37,778 bases of DNA from an uncultured Hyphomicrobiales bacterium (GTDB lineage Bacteria > Pseudomonadota > Alphaproteobacteria > Rhizobiales > Beijerinckiaceae), in assembly GCA_903918155.1 (NCBI GenBank), contig CAIXDD010000103.1, forward strand, positions 1-37,778, read 5' to 3'. Under the pieces are notes generated by a model. The model did not search any database, was not told the origin of the DNA, and saw nothing but the letters and a program-made list of their open reading frames with translations. Positions 9,047 through 15,734 of the stretch are shown here, in pieces (the first letter of the stretch is position 1; every line of letters starts with the position of its first letter). The position numbers were made by a program, and so were the translations under genes.

Positions 9047-10075
9047 ATGCGCGCCTCGCCCGTGGAGCCTCCCTTGCCAGCCGCCTCGCCGCCTGATCCC
9101 GCCCGCGCGCCGCCGGCCCGGCGCATCTTCTTGCTGGGGGCCACCGGCACGATCGGCCGCGCCGTCACGCGCGCCCTGCTCGCGCGCGGCCACGAGGTGA
9201 TTTGCTTCTTGCGGACGCAAAAGGGCGGGGCGGCCCTGCCGGAGGGCGCGCAGATGCGGTTCGGCGACGTGCGCGACCCGGCCTCGCTCGCGCGCGAGGG
9301 CTTTCGCGGCGAATCCTGCGACGCAGTCATCTCCTGCATCGCCTCGCGCACCGGCGCGGCGCAGGACGCCTGGGCGATCGATCACGGCGCGAATCTGAAT
9401 GCGCTCGCGGCCGGTCAGGCGGCGGGCGTCTCCCATTTCGTGCTTCTGTCGGCGATCTGCGTGCAAAAGCCGCGGCTCGCCTTTCAGCACGCCAAGCTCG
9501 CCTTCGAGGCGGCGCTGATCGCCTCCGGCATGACCTATTCCATCGTGCGGCCGACGGCCTTCTTCAAATCCCTCTCGGGCCAGATCGAGCGCGTGCGCGC
9601 GGGCAAGCCGTTTCTCCTCTTCGCCGACGGGCTGGGCACGGCGTGCAAGCCGATCAGCGACGCGGATCTGGCGGCCTTCATCGCCGATTGCCTCGAGGAT
9701 GAGGAGCGGCGCAATCGCATCCTGCCGATCGGAGGACCCGGGCCCGCCATCACGCCGCGCGCGCAGGGCGAAGCCTTGTTCGCGCTGCTCGGGCGCGAAC
9801 CGCGGTTCAAGCGCGCGCCCTTGTGGATGATGGACGCCATCGTATGCGCGCTGGAATGGGCCGCGCGTCTTGCGCCCGCTCTGGCGACGAAGGCGGAGCT
9901 GGCGCGCATCGGGCGATATTACGCCACCGAGTCGATGCTCGTTTTCGATCCCGTCACGGGCCGTTACGACGCCGACGCCACCCCGTCGACAGGGTCCGAC
10001 CTCTTGTTCGATCATTACGCCCGCGTGCTCAACGGCGAGGCGCAGGTCGAGCGCGGCGCGCATGCGGTGTTCTGA
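9047..10075 (+). CDS. bciA: Divinyl (proto)chlorophyllide a 8-vinyl reductase, BciA type
   Basis: 342 residues from the ATG at 9047 (a GTG at 9062 is an alternative; no strong SD is visible at either). The N-terminal Rossmann segment FLLGATGTIGRAVTRALL, then VICFLRTQ, fits an atypical-SDR NADPH site. I recognise BciA by a run of family-typical segments: ISCIASRTGAAQDAWAIDHG, LLSAICVQKPRLAFQHAK, YSIVRPTAFFKSLSGQIERV, CKPISDADLAAFI, LPIGGPGPAITPRAQGEALF and IGRYYATESMLVFDP. BciA reduces the 8-vinyl group of divinyl (proto)chlorophyllide to ethyl in chlorophyll and bacteriochlorophyll synthesis. No other bch, crt or puf gene lies in the window, so this copy sits outside a photosynthesis cluster. 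It implies a phototroph, or a lineage that recently was one. Confidence 0.85.
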   Translation: MRASPVEPPLPAASPPDPARAPPARRIFLLGATGTIGRAVTRALLARGHEVICFLRTQKGGAALPEGAQMRFGDVRDPASLAREGFRGESCDAVISCIASRTGAAQDAWAIDHGANLNALAAGQAAGVSHFVLLSAICVQKPRLAFQHAKLAFEAALIASGMTYSIVRPTAFFKSLSGQIERVRAGKPFLLFADGLGTACKPISDADLAAFIADCLEDEERRNRILPIGGPGPAITPRAQGEALFALLGREPRFKRAPLWMMDAIVCALEWAARLAPALATKAELARIGRYYATESMLVFDPVTGRYDADATPSTGSDLLFDHYARVLNGEAQVERGAHAVF

Positions 10076-10077
10076 CC

Positions 10078-10131
10078 CGCGGCGTTCTCGCGCGGCGTTC
10101 TGACGCGCGTGGTGTTTTTACGCGGCGTTTT
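10078..10131 (+). repeat. Three copies of an 11-bp repeat
   Basis: CGCGGCGTTCT at 10078-10088 and 10091-10101 and CGCGGCGTTTT at 10121-10131 fill the gap after bciA. No gene or protein signal is seen there. Confidence 0.7.
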
Positions 10132-10150
10132 TGCGCGACATGACGCCTGA

Positions 10151-10183
10151 CAAAAAGGCTGGAGGGATCGCTCCCTCCAGCCT
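10151..10183 (-). terminator. Intrinsic terminator of the minus-strand Mo-hydroxylase operon
   Basis: A perfect 12-bp stem (10156-10167 with 10172-10183), loop TCGC, followed on the minus strand by TTTTTG. It ends the operon running 15137 to 10214. The plus side is followed only by CTTTC, so it may also slow transcription out of bciA. Confidence 0.9.
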
Positions 10184-10213
10184 CTTTCGCGCAAGCGCTG
10201 TCGTCAGTCGGGC

Positions 10214-12382
10214 TTACGCCCAGCTGAGATCATGTTTCAGGATCGGCGTGGAGCGAACGCGCTTGCCGGTCGCGGCGAAGATCGCATTGGCCACCGCCGG
10301 CGGCGTCGGCGGGCCGGCCGTTTCGCCGAAGCCGCCCCACCATTTGTCTTCCGACATGGCGAAATGGCTTTCCACCTTCGGCATGTCGGGCAGGCGCAGC
10401 ATTTTATAATTGTTGAAGTTCACGTTGTTCACGCGGCCCTCGCGAATGTCGAGGCCGCCATGCAGGACGTGGCTCAACTCCCAGGCGACGCAGCCCTTCA
10501 CCTGTTCGTGCGCCGCGCGCGGGTTGATGACGTAACCCGTGTTCGACACGACGACGATCTTCTCGATCGACAGCGAGCCCCTGCGCGACACTTCCACCGT
10601 CGCGCACACGCCCACCGTGGAGCCGTGCGATTCGACGACCGCGACGCCCATGCCCTGTCCCTTGGGCAATTTGGTCGTGAAGCCGGCGACCTCCTTCATC
10701 TTCAGCAACACGCGCTGCCAGCGCTCATTGCCTTCCGTCATCTTGATGCGCCATTCCAGCGGATCCCAGCCGCCCGCCAACGCCATCTCGTCGATGAATT
10801 GCTCCATCAGGAAGCCGTTGCTGTTGCTGCCCGGCGCGCGATTGGGGCCGACCGGCATATGGCTGGCGGCCACATGGCGCTCATAGCGATAATGGGGAAT
10901 CGCATAAGGGATATTCGCGATTCCGCGGTCCGCATAGGCGGGCACGTTGGGCTCGGCGACGGCGCGGCTGAGCATCGCCTTCGGCAGGCCCTTCTCGTCC
11001 AGGCTCGCCTCGAAATGCGCCCAGACCGGCGGGCGCGAGCGCGCCTGCGCGGTGTCTTCCTCGCGCGTCCAGATCACCTTAACGGGCTTGCCGACCTGTT
11101 TCGACAATTCCACCGCCTGGCGGGGCAGGTCGACGGCGTTGCCAAGGCCGAAGGCGCCGCCCTGATAGGTGGCGTGGACGAACACGTCCTTCGTGTCGCG
11201 GCCCGCCTGATTGGCGGTCAGGCGCAGCAGCGCCGAGACGTCCTGCGTGAAGCTCCACACGTCCACCCGATCCTTGGCGACATGCGCCACGGCTGAGGGC
11301 GGGCACATGGGCGCATGGGCCTCGTAAGGGCGCATGAACTCGCTCTTGATCGCCTTGCCGTCGGCCGCGAGGAGGGGACGCGGATCGCCGCGCACCTCTT
11401 CGACGTGCTTGGCCTCCTTGCCCATCAGGTCCACAGCCTGCTTGTCCATCGCCGCGAAGCTCATGGAGGCGCCGGGGCCGAAGTCCCACTCGATCTTCAC
11501 GAGATCGAGCGCCGTCTTCGCGCGATAGAACGAATCCGCCACCACCGCGACCGCGCTGCGCAGATCCGAGTTGGCGAGCTTGTCCTTCGACTGTTTCAGC
11601 TCGATCACGGCGACGACGCCGGGGCGTTCCTTCGCCGCGGATGCGTCGAAGCTCTTCACCTTGCCGCCGGGCACGGGGCAGGCTTTCACCGCCGCATAGA
11701 CCATGCCGGGCACGCGCACGTCGATGGGATAGATCGCGCTGCCGTCCACCTTCACGGCGACGTCCATGCGCGGCGCGTCCTTGCCCAGGAGCCACCAATC
11801 GCCATAGGCCTTGATCTTGGGCTCCTCGGCGAGTTTCACGCTCGCGGCCGCAGAGGCGAATTCGCCATAGGTCCCCTTGTTGGAGCCAGCCGAGAGCATG
11901 CCCTGTTCGGCCTTCACCTGCGCGCGCGGCACGCCCCATTTCAGCGCCGCCGCTTCCCGCAGGCGTTCGCGCGCGGAGGCGCCCGCCTGCATGATGTGCG
12001 GATGGCGGTTGCGCACGAGATTCGAGCTGCCCGTGGACATATCCTTATATTCCTGCCCGCGGTTCACATGCCGGTTCGCGTCGGCCAGCACGGCGCGCAC
12101 GTCCTTCCACGGGACGTTCAGCTCTTCGGCGATGAGCTGCGCCACGGAGGTCATGCCGCCCTGGCCCATTTCCGTATGGGGCGTGCGCACGGTCACCACG
12201 CCCTTGGGGTCGATGGTGAGCCAGGCGTTGATTTCAGGGCCCTCGGCCGGCGCCTTGGAGGCGTCGCCCATCACGAGATTGGCGGCCTGCGCCACCGGCA
12301 CATGGAAGCCCAGCATCAGTCCGCCGCCAGCGGCGAGCGCGCTGGTGACGAAGGAGCGGCGGGAGAGATCGACGTTCGTCAT
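10214..12382 (-). CDS. Molybdopterin subunit of IorB-type Mo-hydroxylase, Tat-exported (copy 1)
   Basis: 722 residues from the ATG after GGAGAGCTGAC; the frame is open upstream but that region is the fes subunit gene read out of frame. The N-terminus SRRSFVTSALAAGGG is a twin-arginine signal, so the cofactor-loaded enzyme is exported to the periplasm. The rest is the single-chain form of the xanthine-oxidase large subunit: TEMGQGGMTSVAQLIAEEL near residue 75, then KVIWTREEDTAQ, and the C-terminal GFGETAGPPTPPAVANA, where E687 fits the catalytic base. Such enzymes hydroxylate a carbon of N-heterocycles, or oxidise aldehydes, passing electrons via 2Fe-2S clusters. It follows the [2Fe-2S] subunit by 11 bases. 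Isoquinoline 1-oxidoreductase is the family prototype; the substrate here is not readable. Confidence 0.9.
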   Translation of the reverse strand: MTNVDLSRRSFVTSALAAGGGLMLGFHVPVAQAANLVMGDASKAPAEGPEINAWLTIDPKGVVTVRTPHTEMGQGGMTSVAQLIAEELNVPWKDVRAVLADANRHVNRGQEYKDMSTGSSNLVRNRHPHIMQAGASARERLREAAALKWGVPRAQVKAEQGMLSAGSNKGTYGEFASAAASVKLAEEPKIKAYGDWWLLGKDAPRMDVAVKVDGSAIYPIDVRVPGMVYAAVKACPVPGGKVKSFDASAAKERPGVVAVIELKQSKDKLANSDLRSAVAVVADSFYRAKTALDLVKIEWDFGPGASMSFAAMDKQAVDLMGKEAKHVEEVRGDPRPLLAADGKAIKSEFMRPYEAHAPMCPPSAVAHVAKDRVDVWSFTQDVSALLRLTANQAGRDTKDVFVHATYQGGAFGLGNAVDLPRQAVELSKQVGKPVKVIWTREEDTAQARSRPPVWAHFEASLDEKGLPKAMLSRAVAEPNVPAYADRGIANIPYAIPHYRYERHVAASHMPVGPNRAPGSNSNGFLMEQFIDEMALAGGWDPLEWRIKMTEGNERWQRVLLKMKEVAGFTTKLPKGQGMGVAVVESHGSTVGVCATVEVSRRGSLSIEKIVVVSNTGYVINPRAAHEQVKGCVAWELSHVLHGGLDIREGRVNNVNFNNYKMLRLPDMPKVESHFAMSEDKWWGGFGETAGPPTPPAVANAIFAATGKRVRSTPILKHDLSWA

Positions 12383-12393
12383 GTCAGCTCTCC

Positions 12394-12852
12394 TCAAGCG
12401 CCGATTTTCGCGGCGGCGTGAATCGCCTCGCGAATTTGCAGGTAAGTGCCGCAGCGGCAGATGTTGCCGGCCATGGCTTCGTCGATCTGGCGATCGGTCG
12501 GCTTCGGGTTCTTTTGCAGCAGCGCGGCCGCCGACATGATCTGGCCGGACTGGCAATAGCCGCATTGCGGCACCGTATGCTCGATCCACGCCTTCTGGAT
12601 CGGATGGCTGCGATCCTTCGACAGGCCCTCGATGGTGACGATCTTCTTGCCGGCGGCGGCGGCCGCGTTGAGATTGCAGGCCTTGGTGGGCTGGCCGTCC
12701 AGATGGATCATGCAGGCGCCGCATTCGGCGATGCCGCAGCCATATTTCGTGCCGGTGAGGCCGATCGTGTCGCGCAGCACCCAGAGCAAGGGCGTTTCGG
12801 CTTCGACGTCGACCTCATGGGTCGCGCCGTTGACGTTGAGCGTCAATTTCAT
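12394..12852 (-). CDS. [2Fe-2S] subunit of IorA-type Mo-hydroxylase (copy 1)
   Basis: 152 residues, ATG preceded by a perfect AAGGAGGG. Two iron-sulfur centres are fully represented: the plant-ferredoxin-type set C39, C44, C47, C59 ([11 protein letters not shown]) and the helical-domain set C97, C100, C132, C134 (QCGYCQSGQ and CRCGT). This is the standard two-domain small subunit of the xanthine-oxidase family, carrying electrons from the molybdenum centre outward. It lacks its own export signal, as is normal: it should ride with the Tat signal of the large subunit encoded next. The partner electron acceptor is probably the triheme cytochrome c of the same operon. Confidence 0.93.
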   Translation of the reverse strand: MKLTLNVNGATHEVDVEAETPLLWVLRDTIGLTGTKYGCGIAECGACMIHLDGQPTKACNLNAAAAAGKKIVTIEGLSKDRSHPIQKAWIEHTVPQCGYCQSGQIMSAAALLQKNPKPTDRQIDEAMAGNICRCGTYLQIREAIHAAAKIGA

Positions 12853-12981
12853 GTGTTCCCTCCTTGGCGCCGCCGCGGATCTTGAAAGGGGTCGGGCCCC
12901 GCCGCGCGCAGCTTGCGCAGGAGAATATCCGATCGGAGAATTTAGCCAAGCCCCGCCTGTCGGGCGCGCGCCGGCGGGGCG

Positions 12982-13815
12982 TCAGCGCACGGTCAGGCGC
13001 GCCTGGTTCACGAAAGTGAGGTCCTGCGTGTCGTACCAGGCGAAATCAAGCGCGGCGTCATGGGTGGCGCGGCAATGGAATTCGAAGAACGGATTGGCCG
13101 CCACGGAAGGGTAGAGGCGCGCGCGGAACAGGCTTTCGCCCCCGTAAGAACACGAGAAACTGGAGATGATGCGCTGGCGCACCCAATCGTCCAGCTCGTT
13201 GAGGCGCAGGCCCGTCTCCATGGGATGGGAGATGAGCGCGCGAATCGTCACGATTTCGCCGGGGCGCGCCTGCGCCGGCGCGCTCACCCGCGACAGCGGC
13301 CTGAAGCTCGCCACGTCCTGAATGGTTCCGCTCCCGTCGTCGGCGCAGGCGCCTGCGGCGATCTCCACCTCCACGTCGTCGCGCAGCAGACGGCCGTCGC
13401 TCATCTGCACGACGAGGGTGATCTTCTGCGAGCGTTCGAGGCGGATGCGCGTGCTGAAGGCGGCGCGTCCGCTGGCGGGCGTGAACCAGACGGAGACGAC
13501 CTGCGGATTGGGATTGGCATGGGCCACCACATGGGCCACGCGCGGATAATCCTGCGCGTTCATGGCGCTGTCGATTCGGACGGAGATGGGGACCGAGGCG
13601 CCGTTGTCCACGGCGTCGGGCGTGGTCAGCCGCGCGCCCTGGCGCGCATAAGGTCCGGGGCCGAGGAAAGCGGAGATCGCGTCCTCCGCATCCCGCCATA
13701 GCGGATCATAGCCGCGCCCGCGCACGTCCACGCTCTGGGCGCGCCCGGCGCCGGGCCGGGCGAGCGCGAGCGCGGCCGCGCCCGCGCGCAGGAAATCCCG
13801 CCGGCTCGTCGTCAT
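12982..13815 (-). CDS. Tat-exported fused SoxYZ-like carrier protein
   Basis: 277 residues. MTTSRRDFLRAGAAALALA is a textbook Tat signal. A SoxY-like immunoglobulin-type domain follows (about 65-160; DAVDNGASVPISVRID, YPRVAHVVAHANPNPQVV), then a SoxZ-like domain (about 180-277; RPGEIVTIRALISHPMETGLR, FHCRATHD). In true SoxYZ the SoxY chain ends in GGCGG and its Cys carries sulfur intermediates; here the fusion keeps a Cys (C157, in AAGACADD) exactly at the domain junction. Similar fusions are known as carriers linked with quinoprotein dehydrogenases. Here it lies between a triheme cytochrome (26-base gap) and a Mo-hydroxylase, with no other sox gene. Its cargo is unknown. The two-domain call is firm; the role is inference. 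Confidence 0.8.
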   Translation of the reverse strand: MTTSRRDFLRAGAAALALARPGAGRAQSVDVRGRGYDPLWRDAEDAISAFLGPGPYARQGARLTTPDAVDNGASVPISVRIDSAMNAQDYPRVAHVVAHANPNPQVVSVWFTPASGRAAFSTRIRLERSQKITLVVQMSDGRLLRDDVEVEIAAGACADDGSGTIQDVASFRPLSRVSAPAQARPGEIVTIRALISHPMETGLRLNELDDWVRQRIISSFSCSYGGESLFRARLYPSVAANPFFEFHCRATHDAALDFAWYDTQDLTFVNQARLTVR

Positions 13816-13841
13816 GGCGCAGCCCCTGCGGGCGTGCGCCC

Positions 13842-15137
13842 TTATTTGCGCTGGCTCTCGCGTCGCACGACCTCCTCGAGCTGCGCCCAGGGCTCGCGCT
13901 CCGTGAACCGCGCGCGCATGAATTTCATCACCGCGATCATGTCGGCGTCGGTGATCTGGTTCCGGAAGGCGGGCATGGAGCGATCGAGCGCGCCTTGCGG
14001 CGGCTTGACGCCCTCGAACGTCGCGCGCACCGCATTGGTGGGATCGGGCAGGTTCAGCGCGCTGTTCAGCGCCAGCGGCGCAGGCTTGCCGCCCTTCTTG
14101 TGGCATTCGGCGCAGCGCGTCTGGAACAGGCGCTGGCCGGGATCGACAGGCGCGCCCGGCGCGGAGGCGTCGCGGGCTGCGTCCCACTCGGTCTTGTCCA
14201 CGCGCGCCATGGCCGTCTTTTCGGCCTCCGCCTGCGCTTGCGGGGATTTCGCCGGGCCTGCGAGGGAGACGACGTAAGCGGCGAGCGCGAACATGTCGTC
14301 CTCTTTCTGGTCGCGCAGATTGCTCGAGACCGGCCCCATGGAGCCGGCGGCCAGTCCGTGGTGCTTGTCCCACCCGTCCATGAGATAGTTCACGAGCGCG
14401 GTCTTGGTCCATGGAATCGGCGCCGGCGAGGAGGCGTCGAGGGCGGGCGCGTACCAGCCGTTCACGAAGGCGCCCGCATAGGCGCGTTTCGCATCGATCG
14501 CGCCTAGCGCGTTGCGCGGCGAATGGCAGGCGCCGCAATGGCCGAGGCCTTCGGCCAGATAGGCGCCGCGCGTCCATTCCGCGTCCCGCTCCGGGCCGGC
14601 CTTGGGCAGATCGGGCTTCAGGAACAAGGCGTTCCACACGGCCAGGCCCTGCCGGACATTGAAGGGAAACGCCATGGCGTTGGCCGGCGTCTTGTCGGCC
14701 TGCGGCGCCACGCCCTGCAGGAAATAGGCGTAGAGCGCCTCGATGTCCTCGTCGTTCACCCGGCTGAAATGGTCATAGGGGAAGGCGGGATAGAGATAGG
14801 CGCCGGAGCGGCTCACGCCCTCGCGCATGGCGCGGGCGAAGGCGGCGAGCGACCATTGGCCGATCCCGTTCTCCTTGTGGGGCGTGATATTGCTGGAGAA
14901 CAGCGTCCCGAAGGGCGTCTCGATGGCGCGTCCGCCTGCGAAAGGCCTGCCCCCCTCGCGGGTGTGGCAATAGGCGCAGCTGCCCAACGCCGCCAGGGTC
15001 TCTCCCTGCGACACGACCTTGCGCCCATAATCCTTGATCTCGCCGACGGGCGCGATCTCGGACTTCTGTGTGGCGAAGATGAAGCCGGCTGCGCCGGCCA
15101 GTCCGGCTGCGACGACGAAAGCAAACGCACGCCTCAT
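13842..15137 (-). CDS. Triheme c-type cytochrome, dehydrogenase electron acceptor
   Basis: 431 residues; ATG after AGGAGGACAG. An N-terminal hydrophobic segment (residues 4-22, FAFVVAAGLAGAAGFIFA) is a signal or membrane anchor. Three CxxCH sites are visible: CAYCH (C54-H58), CGACH (C201-H205) and CAECH (C342-H346), each followed by a plausible axial Met region such as SMPAFRNQIT. Length and spacing match the triheme cytochrome subunit of membrane-bound alcohol and aldehyde dehydrogenases, which also serve IorAB-type Mo-hydroxylases and pass electrons to quinone or cytochrome oxidase. First gene of the minus operon and divergent from the second iorAB pair, so it may serve both enzymes (inference). 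A basic C-terminal tail RRESQRK is present. Confidence 0.9.
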   Translation of the reverse strand: MRRAFAFVVAAGLAGAAGFIFATQKSEIAPVGEIKDYGRKVVSQGETLAALGSCAYCHTREGGRPFAGGRAIETPFGTLFSSNITPHKENGIGQWSLAAFARAMREGVSRSGAYLYPAFPYDHFSRVNDEDIEALYAYFLQGVAPQADKTPANAMAFPFNVRQGLAVWNALFLKPDLPKAGPERDAEWTRGAYLAEGLGHCGACHSPRNALGAIDAKRAYAGAFVNGWYAPALDASSPAPIPWTKTALVNYLMDGWDKHHGLAAGSMGPVSSNLRDQKEDDMFALAAYVVSLAGPAKSPQAQAEAEKTAMARVDKTEWDAARDASAPGAPVDPGQRLFQTRCAECHKKGGKPAPLALNSALNLPDPTNAVRATFEGVKPPQGALDRSMPAFRNQITDADMIAVMKFMRARFTEREPWAQLEEVVRRESQRK

Positions 15138-15262
15138 CGGGCTCTGTCCTCCTCGGTTCCTTCCCCACCGCTCTTGTTCAGGAACGGATTGCCAATTTTC
15201 GCGGCAAGCAATAGCTTAATCTCAGGGCTCATGAAAAGGGCCGCAAACGAAGGAAACGCTCC
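15138..15262. promoter_or_regulatory. Divergent promoter region of the two Mo-hydroxylase operons
   Basis: 125 bases separate the cytochrome gene (minus) from the second iorAB pair (plus). It holds TTGCCA (15189-15194) with a weak TAGCTT 17 bases on, and an inverted repeat TTGCC-N9-GGCAA (15189-15207) that could be an operator. SD sequences face both ways (AGGAGGA minus, AAGGAA plus). Coordinated control is plausible. Confidence 0.4.
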
Positions 15263-15724
15263 ATGGCGATCAACCTCTCCATCAACGGCGTGTCCCACTC
15301 CGTGGACATCGAGCCGGAAACCCCCTTGTTGTGGGTGCTGCGCGACGCGATCGGGCTCACGGGCACCAAATATGGCTGCGGCATTTCGCGCTGCGGCGCA
15401 TGCACCGTGCATGTGGACGGGCAGGCGACGAAATCCTGCCAGACGGCGGTGTCCGCCGTGGCGGGCAAGAAGGTGACGACCATCGAGGGCCTGTCGCAGG
15501 ACAGCAGCCATCCTGTCCAGCAGGCGTGGCGCGAAGTGGGCGTGCCCCAATGCGGCTATTGCCAGTCGGGCCAGATCATGTCCGCCGCCGCCCTCCTGCA
15601 GAAGAGCCCCAAGCCGACCGATCGCCAGATCGACGAGGCCATGGCGGGCAATATCTGCCGTTGCGGCACCTATCAGCGCATCAAGGCCGGCATCCGCCGC
15701 GCCTCGCAGATTTCCGGCGCGTGA
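15263..15724 (+). CDS. [2Fe-2S] subunit of IorA-type Mo-hydroxylase (copy 2)
   Basis: 153 residues, ATG after CGAAGGAAACG. The same eight cysteines occur at the same positions as in copy 1 (C39, C44, C47, C59, C97, C100, C132, C134), and long stretches ([60 protein letters not shown]) are identical or nearly so. It is therefore a paralogue from duplication of an iorAB pair, or from acquisition of a close relative. It should pass electrons from the Mo centre encoded by the next gene, which starts 10 bases after its stop, to an external acceptor. This second pair has no cytochrome gene of its own downstream. Confidence 0.93.
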   Translation: MAINLSINGVSHSVDIEPETPLLWVLRDAIGLTGTKYGCGISRCGACTVHVDGQATKSCQTAVSAVAGKKVTTIEGLSQDSSHPVQQAWREVGVPQCGYCQSGQIMSAAALLQKSPKPTDRQIDEAMAGNICRCGTYQRIKAGIRRASQISGA

Positions 15725-15734
15725 GGAGACCATC

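Noticed and set aside
9047..10075. bciA as part of a photosynthesis gene cluster
   Set aside because: No bch, crt, puf or puh genes are found on either side in the window.
12383..12724. Extended N-terminus of iorB copy 1 running into the [2Fe-2S] gene
   Set aside because: The extra part is the small-subunit gene read in another frame; the Tat signal and SD fix the start at 12382.
12982..13815. A thiosulfate-oxidising Sox system
   Set aside because: Only the SoxYZ-like fusion is present; there is no soxXA, soxB or soxCD, and the carrier Cys is not in a GGCGG tail.
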